Shown piece after piece: positions 26,488-35,253 of a DNA stretch of 64,000 nt (positions are counted from its first letter, which is position 1; each line of letters starts with the position of its first letter). The DNA is taken from positions 28,662 to 92,661 of the forward strand of contig NZ_DBMV01000044.1 of the NCBI RefSeq assembly GCF_002298975.1, in the 5' to 3' direction. The stretch is from Ralstonia sp. UBA689. Its GTDB lineage: Bacteria > Pseudomonadota > Gammaproteobacteria > Burkholderiales > Burkholderiaceae. Both the position numbers and the translations under genes were made by a program. Under the pieces are notes generated by a model that was not told where the DNA came from, made no database searches, and saw only the letters and a list, made by a program, of their open reading frames with translations.

Positions 26488-27006
26488 TCATTCGAAGAAG
26501 GAACGCGCACGCGACTGCGCGGCAACGATGGGCGGCCGGTGACGCTTGACGCGTGCGGCGCCCGATTGCGCCCACATGCGCACGCCCTGCTTCTGGCGGT
26601 ACCACCTGGGCATCGAGAGCTGCTTGTTGCGCCAGCTATTGCGCCCGTTGCGCGACTTGGCCGGCGCCGGGCGCCAGTCGGGTGCGGCGGTGGCTGTCTC
26701 GCGCAGCGCAGGATCGCCGAGCGCCTCATTCAGGCGCTCGTTGATCTCTGACGTGTGCTTGCTGACCTCCTGGTGGATGGTCTGCTCGACGTTGCGCGCG
26801 GCCTCCTCGAACTCGGTGCGCATCTTGCGCAACTCCTCGAGTTCGATCTCGCGGCTGACCTCGGCCTTCACGTCGGCGATGTAACGCTGCGCGCGGCCAA
26901 GCAACGCCCCGGCTGTGCGCGCCACCTTGGGCAGGCGCTCCGGCCCGATGACGACGAGCGCCACCGCGCCAATCAGCGCCAGCTTGGAAATGCCCAGATC
27001 GATCAT
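26488..27006 (-). CDS. tatB: Twin-arginine translocase subunit TatB
   Basis: TatB forms the substrate-receptor complex with TatC. The 172-residue protein starts with the single membrane helix and hinge (MIDLGISKLALIGAVALVVI, then GPERLPKVAR). A long amphipathic helix and charged coil follow (EIELEELRKMRTEFEEAARN), and a basic low-complexity C-terminus ends it. It lies between tatA (18 bases upstream) and tatC. The length is usual for beta-proteobacteria. Confidence 0.95.
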   Translation of the reverse strand: MIDLGISKLALIGAVALVVIGPERLPKVARTAGALLGRAQRYIADVKAEVSREIELEELRKMRTEFEEAARNVEQTIHQEVSKHTSEINERLNEALGDPALRETATAAPDWRPAPAKSRNGRNSWRNKQLSMPRWYRQKQGVRMWAQSGAARVKRHRPPIVAAQSRARSFFE

Positions 27007-27024
27007 CAGTCAGCGCGACAGTGC

Positions 27025-27273
27025 TCAGCCCTGCTTGGACTTCTCGCGCGCCTCGACGTCGATCGTCGTCGAGTCGTGCAGCTCGCGCGGCGGCTGGCCG
27101 GCGGTTTGTTGCGGTGCTGCCGGCTTGTCTTCCGAACCTTCGCGCATGCCTTCCTTGAAGCCCTTCACGGCACTGCCGAGGTCGGAACCGATGTTGCGCA
27201 GCTTCTTCGTGCCGAACACCATCATGATGATCACCAGCACGATCAGCCAATGCCAAATGCTAAAGGAACCCAT
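27025..27273 (-). CDS. tatA: Twin-arginine translocase subunit TatA
   Basis: TatA assembles the pore-forming part of the Tat translocase. The 82-residue protein has the N-terminal membrane helix (SIWHWLIVLVIIMMVFG), the TKKLRNIGSDLG hinge and the amphipathic helix AVKGFKEGM. A short polar tail follows. A GGGAGTAGGAC stretch before the ATG is a strong ribosome site. It is first of the tat genes, 63 bases after the small membrane protein gene. Confidence 0.96.
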   Translation of the reverse strand: MGSFSIWHWLIVLVIIMMVFGTKKLRNIGSDLGSAVKGFKEGMREGSEDKPAAPQQTAGQPPRELHDSTTIDVEAREKSKQG

Positions 27274-27336
27274 GTCCTACTCCCACGTGAAATACAGCTA
27301 GCGGCGCCGCAGCGGTGGCGACGCCATTGGTTGATT

Positions 27337-27711
27337 CTACTGGTTGGCGTACATCGGCTTGCTGTCGTTGAGATACAGCCAGCCTTTCACAATACGATAC
27401 AGCATCCAGATGCCCAGAACCCACAACACGGCAAAGCCGAGAAAGGCCAGCGGGATCAGCAGGACGCCCACCACACCCCACAATACGCACCACCAGAACG
27501 AACGGATTTGCCAACGGAAGTGCGACTCGTACAGCGTACCGCGCACATCGTCGCGCTTAACATACCCGACAATGATGGCAATCAATGCAGTGATGCCGCC
27601 GGTCAGCCAAAAAATGGCGTAGAGCGCATACAGGATATGTGTTAGCCGCCGCAGTCCGGCCAGACGCTCTTCTTCCGTCGCCGTCACCACCGCCGAGCCG
27701 TATTTGTCCAC
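27337..27711 (-). CDS. Small membrane protein, DUF4870-like
   Basis: The 124-residue protein has a short polar N-terminus, about three hydrophobic segments (ILYALYAIFWLTGGITALIA and two more between about 70 and 110) and a short polar tail. It resembles the uncharacterised DUF4870 group of small transmembrane proteins; no function is known. I chose the GTG at 27711 because AGGGAGG lies four to five bases before it; the frame opens six codons earlier with tandem TTG. It sits between hisE and tatA on the same strand and is probably read through from the his genes. Confidence 0.75.
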   Translation of the reverse strand: MDKYGSAVVTATEEERLAGLRRLTHILYALYAIFWLTGGITALIAIIVGYVKRDDVRGTLYESHFRWQIRSFWWCVLWGVVGVLLIPLAFLGFAVLWVLGIWMLYRIVKGWLYLNDSKPMYANQ

Positions 27712-27757
27712 ACTGCCTCCCTGCAACAATTCGCCGCCCGATCAGTCACCTGCGGCG

Positions 27758-28132
27758 CTATTCACCCGCCGCATCCCGGGCCTGCGACTTGCGCAACGCC
27801 TTCTCTTCCAATCCTGAGAGCCCTTCGCGGCGCGCCAGTTCGTTGACGACATCATCCGGCGTGAGGTCGAAGTGCGACAACAACACCATGGTGTGGAACC
27901 ACAGGTCAGCCACTTCGTAGACGACCTTGCTGCGTGCTTCGTCGGTCATGCCGGCGGCGCGGGCGTCCTTGGCGGCCATGACCGTCTCGGTAGCCTCTTC
28001 GCCGATCTTCTTGAGGATGGCGTCATCGCCCTTGTTGAACAGGCGCGCGATGTAGCTCTTCTCCGGGTCGCCGCCGTTGGCGAGCTTGCGGGATTCGAGT
28101 ACCTCGCTCAGGCGGCGCAGGGTGTCACTCAT
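27758..28132 (-). CDS. hisE: Phosphoribosyl-ATP pyrophosphatase
   Basis: HisE hydrolyses phosphoribosyl-ATP to phosphoribosyl-AMP, the second step of histidine synthesis. The 124-residue protein has the all-helical MazG-like fold with metal-binding acidic helices (KKIGEEATETVMAAK and YEVADLWFHTMVLL). The ATG at 28132 lies inside the end of hisI (8-base overlap), which fits translational coupling; the longer open frame has no support. It is a stand-alone HisE, not fused to HisI as in enterics. Confidence 0.96.
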   Translation of the reverse strand: MSDTLRRLSEVLESRKLANGGDPEKSYIARLFNKGDDAILKKIGEEATETVMAAKDARAAGMTDEARSKVVYEVADLWFHTMVLLSHFDLTPDDVVNELARREGLSGLEEKALRKSQARDAAGE

Positions 28133-28547
28133 GGTTGTGGCCGGGCTTGCCGGCATAGATGTCGTCAGGGTTTTTGAGCACGGGCTCGACGGTGAGCCAG
28201 TCGCCGTCTTCCGCTGTGCCCTCGAACTTCTGGAAGAAGCACGCGTGGCGGCCAGTATGGCAGGCGATACCGCCAACTTGTGTGACGCGGAGCAAGACCA
28301 CGTCTTCATCGCAATCGAGACGGATCTCGTGCACCTTCTGGATGTGGCCGGATTCCTCGCCCTTGTGCCACAGGCGCTTGCGCGAGCGCGACCAGAACAC
28401 GGCCTCGCCGGTCTCCACGGTCTTCTGCAAAGCCTCGCGGTTCATGAAGGCGAACATCAGCACGTCGTTGCTGCCCTGCTCCTGCACGATCACCGGCACC
28501 AGGCCGTTGTCGTCCCAGCGGACCTTGTTGAGCCACTTCTTGGTCAT
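28125..28547 (-). CDS. hisI: Phosphoribosyl-AMP cyclohydrolase
   Basis: HisI opens the adenine ring of phosphoribosyl-AMP, step three of histidine synthesis. The 140-residue enzyme shows the catalytic region SRKRLWHKGEESG, the magnesium-site LDCDEDVVLL and the zinc-binding cysteines of ACHTGRHACFF. The ATG at 28547 lies two bases after the hisF stop. It overlaps hisE by eight bases. It is monofunctional and of normal length. Confidence 0.97.
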   Translation of the reverse strand: MTKKWLNKVRWDDNGLVPVIVQEQGSNDVLMFAFMNREALQKTVETGEAVFWSRSRKRLWHKGEESGHIQKVHEIRLDCDEDVVLLRVTQVGGIACHTGRHACFFQKFEGTAEDGDWLTVEPVLKNPDDIYAGKPGHNHE

Positions 28548-28549
28548 GA

Positions 28550-29320
<771 letters not shown>

Positions 29321-29356
29321 GATGAGGCGGGCGCCGGGGCACCCGTTGCGCGCAGC

Positions 29357-30100
29357 TTAGGCTGCGCCGAGTTTGTCCGCGAGGGCTTGCGCTTCCTTGA
29401 AGTTCAGGTCGCCCGAGTAGATGGCACGGCCGCAGATCACACCTTCCACGCCGTGCTCTTCGACCGCGCACAGGTGGTCGATGTCCTTCAGGTTGGACAG
29501 CCCGCCGCTGGCGATCACCGGAATCGATACTGATTGCGCGAGCTTGACGGTGGCATCGATATTGATGCCCTGCAGCATGCCGTCGCGGCCGATGTCGGTG
29601 TAGATGATGGCTTCAACGCCGTAATCTTCGTATTTCTTGGCAAGGTCGCCGACTTCATGGCCGGTGAGCTTGCTCCAGCCATCGGTAGCGACCTTGCCAT
29701 CCTTGGCATCGAGCCCGACGATGATATGGCCGCCAAAAGCGGTGCATGCGTCCTGCAGGAAACCCGGATTCTTCACCGCCGCCGTGCCGATGATCACGTA
29801 CGACAGGCCGTCGTCCAGCCAGCGCTCGATGGTGTTCAGATCGCGGATGCCGCCACCGAGCTGCACCGGAATTTCGGCGCCCACCTCGGCGATGATGGCC
29901 TTGATGGCAGCCTCGTTGCGCGGCTTGCCGACGAAGGCGCCGTTCAGATCGACCAGATGCAACCGGCGTGCGCCCTGATCGACCCAATGCCGCGCCATGG
30001 CAGCAGGGTCTTCCGAGAACACGGTGGCTTGATCCATATCGCCTTGTTTAAGGCGCACACACTGACCGTCCTTCAGGTCGATGGCCGGAATGAGCAGCAT
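29357..30100 (-). CDS. hisA: ProFAR isomerase HisA
   Basis: HisA isomerises the ProFAR intermediate to PRFAR by an Amadori rearrangement, just before the HisHF step. The 247-residue barrel has catalytic Asp8 (IPAIDLKDG) and a second Asp in VGLDAKDGKV, with phosphate loops QLGGGIRD and ASGGLSN. It resembles HisF in fold, as expected from their common origin. It lies between hisH (75 bases upstream) and hisF. Confidence 0.97.
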   Translation of the reverse strand: MLLIPAIDLKDGQCVRLKQGDMDQATVFSEDPAAMARHWVDQGARRLHLVDLNGAFVGKPRNEAAIKAIIAEVGAEIPVQLGGGIRDLNTIERWLDDGLSYVIIGTAAVKNPGFLQDACTAFGGHIIVGLDAKDGKVATDGWSKLTGHEVGDLAKKYEDYGVEAIIYTDIGRDGMLQGINIDATVKLAQSVSIPVIASGGLSNLKDIDHLCAVEEHGVEGVICGRAIYSGDLNFKEAQALADKLGAA

Positions 30101-30175
30101 AGTCGTAACGACAAAGTTGAGGGGGTGGGGGAAACGGGCAAAAAATGGGGTTCGCTTGCGACTGTGACGCCAGAC

Positions 30176-30829
30176 TCAGGGGTTCCAGTGCACGAAATTC
30201 CGGTAGATCTGCAGACCGGCCTGCGCACTTTTTTCCGGGTGAAACTGTGTTGCAAAAATATTATCCCGGGCGATGGCGCAGGTAAACCGCACACCGTATT
30301 CGGTCTCTCCGACCGATTCTTCGGGGTTCGTGGGCCGTGCATAATAGCTATGCACGAAATAAAAGTAGCTCTCGTCGGGCACACCTGCCCAGATGGCGTG
30401 GGCGCGACTTTGGTGCACGCGATTCCAGCCCATCTGAGGCACTTTGTACCGCGAACCGTCCGGCTGCAACTGGCCATCCAGATCAAAGCGCACCACATCG
30501 CCTTTGATGAGACCGAGTCCTTCAGTGTATTGCTGCCCCGGGCGCGCTTCGGTGCTGCGCTCCAGCAGCATTTGTTCGCCCACGCACACGCCGAGCATCG
30601 GCTTGGTACGGGACGCCTCCAGCACCGCGTCGCGCAGCCCCGACTGGTCGAAGGCAGCCATGCAGTCAGGCATGGCGCCCTGCCCCGGCAACACCACGCG
30701 ATCGGCGGCATGAATCTCGTCGGCTTGCGCACTGATGCGCACATCGGCCTCCGGGGCCACGGTACGCAGGGCCTGCGCCACCGAGCGCAGATTGCCCATG
30801 CCGTAATCGACAATTGCGATCTTAATCAT
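30176..30829 (-). CDS. hisH: Imidazole glycerol phosphate synthase, glutaminase subunit
   Basis: HisH releases ammonia from glutamine and channels it to HisF. The 217-residue class I glutaminase has nucleophile Cys82 (LGVCVGEQ) and the catalytic His197 and Glu199 (TQFHPEKS). Its start overlaps the stop of the upstream MarC-family gene by four bases (ATGA), so its translation is coupled to a membrane-protein gene. Confidence 0.96.
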   Translation of the reverse strand: MIKIAIVDYGMGNLRSVAQALRTVAPEADVRISAQADEIHAADRVVLPGQGAMPDCMAAFDQSGLRDAVLEASRTKPMLGVCVGEQMLLERSTEARPGQQYTEGLGLIKGDVVRFDLDGQLQPDGSRYKVPQMGWNRVHQSRAHAIWAGVPDESYFYFVHSYYARPTNPEESVGETEYGVRFTCAIARDNIFATQFHPEKSAQAGLQIYRNFVHWNP

Positions 30830-31449
30830 GATTTGAGAACAGGCAACAGGGTTTTCAACCCGTCAACAATGAATTCCACGGCCAGCGCCGCCAGGATCAA
30901 GCCCATCAACCGCGTGCCGACGTTGATGCCGGTACGGCCGATCACACGGGCGATCGGCTCGGCCGCGCGCAACACGATCCAGACCACGGCTGCGATTGCC
31001 ACACCGACCCCAGCCAGGAGAAACAGGTCCCACCAGTGCTTGGTCTTGCCGGCGTAGACGATGACCGTGCTGATCGAACCCGGGCCCGTGAGCAGCGGAA
31101 TCGCCAGCGGCACAACGGCAATGCTGGCCTTGGCACCGGCCTCGTCCTCTTCTTCGGGCGTGGCCTTGGTGCGGCTGGTCTGCGCATTGAGCATGTTCAG
31201 CGCGATCATGATCATGATGATCCCGCCGCCAACCTGCAGCGAGCCGACCGAGAACCCGAAAAAACTGATGATCTGCTCGCCCAGCAACGCCGACAGGCCG
31301 ATCACGATCGCCACCGAAATCGACGCGACCTTGATCGTGCGGCGCTTCTCCTCATCCGTCTGGCTCTCGGTCAGACTGATGAAGAACGGGATCGCCCCGA
31401 TCGGATTGATCAGCGCGAGCAGCGAGAAAAAGCTTTTGGTCAGATCCAT
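30826..31449 (-). CDS. MarC-family inner-membrane protein
   Basis: MarC-family (UPF0056) proteins are integral membrane proteins of unclear function, once linked to multiple antibiotic resistance and in some members to amino-acid export. The 207-residue protein has about six helices and the family opening FFSLLALINPIGAIPFFISL. I chose the ATG at 31449, since the longer frame runs back through hisB. It sits in the his operon between hisB (55 bases upstream) and hisH (ATGA overlap). That position allows, but does not prove, a link to histidine or a related solute. Confidence 0.88.
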   Translation of the reverse strand: MDLTKSFFSLLALINPIGAIPFFISLTESQTDEEKRRTIKVASISVAIVIGLSALLGEQIISFFGFSVGSLQVGGGIIMIMIALNMLNAQTSRTKATPEEEDEAGAKASIAVVPLAIPLLTGPGSISTVIVYAGKTKHWWDLFLLAGVGVAIAAVVWIVLRAAEPIARVIGRTGINVGTRLMGLILAALAVEFIVDGLKTLLPVLKS

Positions 31450-31504
31450 CGGATCGGCGGCCGGTTTTGGAGTCGGGTAGGCGCGGCCAGGCCGACGCAG
31501 TGAT

Positions 31505-32095
31505 TTACAGGGCGCCCTTGGTCGACGGAATCGTGCCGGCGGCGCGCGGGTCGATCTCGACCGCCATGCGCAGCGCGCGGCCGAAGGCCTTGAACACGGT
31601 CTCAATCTGGTGGTGCGCGTTAACGCCGCGCAGGTTGTCGATATGCAGCGTCACGCCGGCATGGTTGACGAACCCGCGGAAGAATTCGATAGACAGGTCC
31701 ACGTCGAAGTTGCCGACGCGTGCGCGCGTGAACGGCACGTGGAACTCCAGGCCCGGACGGCCTGAGAAATCGATCACCACGCGCGACAGGGCTTCGTCCA
31801 GCGGCACGTAGCTGTGGCCGTAGCGCACGATGCCCTTCTTGTCGCCGATGGCCTTGGCCACCGCCTGGCCGAGCGTGATGCCGACGTCTTCCACGGTGTG
31901 ATGGTCGTCGATGTGGGTGTCGCCGGTGGCGGCAACTTCCAGGTCGACCATGCCGTGGCGGGCAATCTGGTCGAGCATGTGGTCGAGGAAGGGGACGCCG
32001 GTATTCAGCGTCTGCTTGCCCGTACCGTCCAGATCAAGGACGACGCGGATCTGCGTCTCGGAAGTGTTGCGAGTGACCTCGGCACGGCGGCTCAT
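31505..32095 (-). CDS. hisB: Imidazoleglycerol-phosphate dehydratase
   Basis: HisB dehydrates imidazole glycerol phosphate to imidazole acetol phosphate. The 196-residue enzyme is the single-function form, without the histidinol-phosphatase domain of enterics, so the phosphatase must be encoded elsewhere. Metal-binding motifs are THIDDHHTVED and the later NNLR-type VNAHHQIE stretch. Its start overlaps the hisC stop by four bases (ATGA). Confidence 0.97.
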   Translation of the reverse strand: MSRRAEVTRNTSETQIRVVLDLDGTGKQTLNTGVPFLDHMLDQIARHGMVDLEVAATGDTHIDDHHTVEDVGITLGQAVAKAIGDKKGIVRYGHSYVPLDEALSRVVIDFSGRPGLEFHVPFTRARVGNFDVDLSIEFFRGFVNHAGVTLHIDNLRGVNAHHQIETVFKAFGRALRMAVEIDPRAAGTIPSTKGAL

Positions 32096-33216
32096 GGGGC
32101 GTCCTGCAGCGATGCAGCAAAGGCATCGAGAAATTGCGCGTTTTCTTCGGGATTGCTGACCGTCACGCGCAGACAGTTGGCCAGCAACGGGTGCATTTTA
32201 CTGACGTTTTTGACGAGAATCCGCCGTTTGAGCAGCCGCTCGAACGTGCCGGCGGCATCGGGCACGCGCAGCAGGATGAAGTTGGCGGCGCTTGGGAACA
32301 CCGTCACGCCCGGCTGGGCAGACAGCGCGTCGATCAGTTTGGTGCGCTCGGCACGCAAGGTCGCTGCCTGAGCATCAAGCACGTCCACGTGGTCGAGCAC
32401 GAACGATGCAGTGGCCTCGGTCAGCACATTCACGTTGTACGGCGGGCGCACCTTGTCCAGCTCGGCGATCCACTTCGGGTGGCCGGAAACGTAACCCAGG
32501 CGGATGCCGGCCAGGCCCAACTTGGAGACGGTGCGCATCACCAGCAGGTGGTCAAAGTCGGGCAGGCGCGGCATCCAGCTGTGTTGCGCGAACGGCTGGT
32601 AGGCCTCGTCGACCACCACCAGGCTCTGGCACACCGGGCCGCGAGCGGCGCGGATGATCGCATCCATGTCGGCGGCGTCGAACAGGTTGCCAGTCGGGTT
32701 GTTGGGGTACGCCAGGTAGATGACGGCAGGCTGGTGCTCGGCCATGGCAGCGAGCATCGCCTCGCGGTCCAGCGTCAGGTCCGCCTTGAGCGGCACGCCA
32801 ACAAACTTGAGCCCAAGCAACTGCGCCGACATCGCGTACATCACGAAGCCCGGCAGCGGCGCCAGCACGGTCGCGCCCGGCTTGGCCGCGGCAATGGCGA
32901 TCAGGCTGATGATCTCGTCCGAGCCGTTGCCCAGCAGCACTTCAGCACCGGCCGGCACGTGCATCACACGCTTGAGCTGCGCCTTGAGTGCATCGGCGGT
33001 CGGCACCGGGTAGCGGTTCAGCGCCACATCGGCCAGACGCTTGCCCAGTGCGTCGCGCAGCATCGCCGGCAGATGGTACGGGTTCTCCATCGCATCCAGC
33101 TTGACCATGCCGGTCGCGTCGGGCACGTGGTACGCACCCATGGCGCGCACGTCGTCGCGCACGATGCGGGCGAGCAGGTTATCGAGAGAAGGCTGGACTG
33201 GCGCTGAGGCGGTCAT
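32092..33216 (-). CDS. hisC: Histidinol-phosphate aminotransferase
   Basis: HisC converts imidazole acetol phosphate and glutamate to histidinol phosphate. The 374-residue class I/II aminotransferase has the cofactor-binding features LGNGSDEII, YPNNPTG, VVDEAY and the pyridoxal-phosphate Lys232 in TVSKLGLAG. It lies 15 bases after hisD and overlaps hisB. All key residues are present. Confidence 0.96.
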   Translation of the reverse strand: MTASAPVQPSLDNLLARIVRDDVRAMGAYHVPDATGMVKLDAMENPYHLPAMLRDALGKRLADVALNRYPVPTADALKAQLKRVMHVPAGAEVLLGNGSDEIISLIAIAAAKPGATVLAPLPGFVMYAMSAQLLGLKFVGVPLKADLTLDREAMLAAMAEHQPAVIYLAYPNNPTGNLFDAADMDAIIRAARGPVCQSLVVVDEAYQPFAQHSWMPRLPDFDHLLVMRTVSKLGLAGIRLGYVSGHPKWIAELDKVRPPYNVNVLTEATASFVLDHVDVLDAQAATLRAERTKLIDALSAQPGVTVFPSAANFILLRVPDAAGTFERLLKRRILVKNVSKMHPLLANCLRVTVSNPEENAQFLDAFAASLQDAP

Positions 33217-33231
33217 GGCTTGTGGATCGTG

Positions 33232-34560
33232 TTATTCGGAGGCAGTGCGTTGCAGGCGGTACTCGGCGCTGCGGGCATGCGCCTGCAGGCCTTCGCCGTA
33301 GGCCAGTTCGGCGGCGATCTCTCCGAGCATCTGCGCACCGGCTTCGCTCACCTCGATCAGGCTGGAGCGCTTGATGAAGTCGTACACGCCGAGCGGCGAC
33401 GAGAAGCGCGCCGTGCGCGAGGTCGGCAGCACGTGGTTCGGGCCCGCGCAGTAGTCGCCCAGCGATTCGCTGGTGTACTTGCCGAGGAAAATCGCGCCGG
33501 CGTGGCGGATGCGCTCAGCCCACTGGCGCGGGTTCTCTGCCGAAATCTCCAGATGCTCCGGCGCGATGTCGTTGGCGATGTCGCACGCCTCTTCCATGTC
33601 GCGCACCTTGATCAGCGCACCGCGGCCCGACAGCGACTCAGCAATCACGCTCCGGCGCGGCATGTCTTCGAGCTGGCGGTTGATGCTGGCTTCCACCTGC
33701 GCAATGAATTCGGCGTTCGGGCACAGCAGGATCGATTGGGCCAGCTCGTCGTGCTCAGCTTGCGAGAACAGGTCCATCGCCACCCAGTCGGGGTCGGTGC
33801 TGCCGTCGCAGATGACGAGGATTTCCGACGGCCCGGCAATCATGTCGATGCCGACCGTGCCAAACACACGGCGCTTGGCCGCGGCCACATAAGCGTTGCC
33901 CGGGCCGACAATCTTGTCGACAGGCGGAACGGTGTCGGTGCCGTAAGCCAACGCGCCCACGGCCTGCGCACCGCCGATGGTGAACACGCGGTCCACGCCA
34001 GCGATGCAGGCGGCGGCCAGCACCAGTTCGTTGCGCACGCCGCCCGGCGTGGGCACCACCATGATGATTTCCTTGACGCCGGCCACGCGTGCCGGAATCG
34101 CGTTCATCAGCACCGACGACGGATACGCTGCCTTGCCGCCCGGCACGTAGATGCCCACGCGATCGAGCGGCGTGACCTTCTGGCCGAGCACGGTGCCATC
34201 GGCTTCGGCGTATTCCCAACTATGCGTGCCGCATTCGAGCTTCTGCTTCTCGTGGTAGGCGCGCACGCGGGCGGCCGCGGCCTCCAGCGCGGCACGGCGC
34301 TTGGGCTCCAGGCCATCCAGCGCGGCTTGCAGCGCGGCCGGCGACAGCTCCAGCGCGGCTACGCTCTCTGCTTCGATGCGGTCAAAGCGGCGCGTGGTTT
34401 CCAGCACGGCAGCGTCGCCGCGCGCCTTCACATCGGCCAGAATCTGCGCGGCGGCGCGGTCGATGGCTTCATCTTCGCTCGCCTCGAAGGCGAGCACCTG
34501 GCGCAGTTGCGCCGCGAATCCGGCTTCGGCCGAATCCAGCTTACGGATGCTCAGGCTCAT
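33232..34560 (-). CDS. hisD: Histidinol dehydrogenase
   Basis: HisD carries out the last two oxidations, from histidinol to histidine, using NAD. The 442-residue zinc enzyme shows PSSVLMNAIPARVAGV, GGAQAVGALAYGT, IVGPGNAYVAAAKR and GPSEILVI, plus the zinc-site stretch DLFSQAEHDELAQ. Its start overlaps the hisG stop by four bases. Confidence 0.97.
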   Translation of the reverse strand: MSLSIRKLDSAEAGFAAQLRQVLAFEASEDEAIDRAAAQILADVKARGDAAVLETTRRFDRIEAESVAALELSPAALQAALDGLEPKRRAALEAAAARVRAYHEKQKLECGTHSWEYAEADGTVLGQKVTPLDRVGIYVPGGKAAYPSSVLMNAIPARVAGVKEIIMVVPTPGGVRNELVLAAACIAGVDRVFTIGGAQAVGALAYGTDTVPPVDKIVGPGNAYVAAAKRRVFGTVGIDMIAGPSEILVICDGSTDPDWVAMDLFSQAEHDELAQSILLCPNAEFIAQVEASINRQLEDMPRRSVIAESLSGRGALIKVRDMEEACDIANDIAPEHLEISAENPRQWAERIRHAGAIFLGKYTSESLGDYCAGPNHVLPTSRTARFSSPLGVYDFIKRSSLIEVSEAGAQMLGEIAAELAYGEGLQAHARSAEYRLQRTASE

Positions 34561-35246
34561 GCGGGTTCCCCAACGCGCTCGCTCTTGGCCGATGCGCGCT
34601 CAAAAGCGTCGAGGATGGGCGCCAGCCGCTCGCGCTTCAACTTCAGTGCGGCCTGGTTGACGACCAGTCGGGACGAGATCTGCACGATCTCCTCCACCTC
34701 GACAAGGTTGTTCGCGCGCAGCGTGCCACCGGTGCTGACCAAATCGACGATGGCATCGGCCAGGCCCACCAGCGGGCCCAGCTCCATCGAGCCGTACAGC
34801 TTGATCAGGTCGACGTGCACGCCCTTCTTGGCGAAGTGCTCGCGCGCGGTGTTCAGATACTTCGTCGCGACCGACAGGCGCGCGCCCTGGCGCACCGCGT
34901 TGGCGTAATCGAAGCCCTTGGGCACCGCCACCGACATGCGGCAGCGGGCGATGTTCAGGTCGATGGGCGCATACAGGCCCGCCATGCCGTGCTCCATCAG
35001 CACGTCGCGGCCGGCTACGCCGAAGTCCGCTGCGCCGTACTGCACGTAGGTCGGCACGTCGGAGGCCCGCACGATGATCACGCGCAGCGCCGGGTCAGAG
35101 GTCGGCAAGATCAGCTTGCGCGAGGTTTCCGGATCTTCGGTCACCTCGATGCCCGCGGCCTTCAACAGCGGCAGCGTCTCTTCAAAAATGCGCCCTTTCG
35201 ACAGTGCCAGCGTGAGCTGATCGGAGGCGGACTGGAATGCGTTCAT
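34557..35246 (-). CDS. hisG: ATP phosphoribosyltransferase, short catalytic form
   Basis: HisG starts the histidine pathway by joining ATP and PRPP. At 229 residues it is the short form, which lacks the C-terminal histidine-binding domain and in other bacteria works with the regulatory subunit HisZ. No hisZ is in this window. Motifs seen are LALSKGRIFEETLPLL and the PRPP-binding DLVSTGGTLRANNL. The ATG at 35246 lies seven bases after the murA stop, so the his genes are probably read from the murA side. Confidence 0.96.
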   Translation of the reverse strand: MNAFQSASDQLTLALSKGRIFEETLPLLKAAGIEVTEDPETSRKLILPTSDPALRVIIVRASDVPTYVQYGAADFGVAGRDVLMEHGMAGLYAPIDLNIARCRMSVAVPKGFDYANAVRQGARLSVATKYLNTAREHFAKKGVHVDLIKLYGSMELGPLVGLADAIVDLVSTGGTLRANNLVEVEEIVQISSRLVVNQAALKLKRERLAPILDAFERASAKSERVGEPA

Positions 35247-35253
35247 GGCCTGC

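Noticed and set aside
29534..31057. A 507-codon plus-strand frame over hisA, hisH and marC
   Set aside because: It is antisense to three recognisable genes and has no family similarity; the same holds for long plus-strand frames over hisD and murA.
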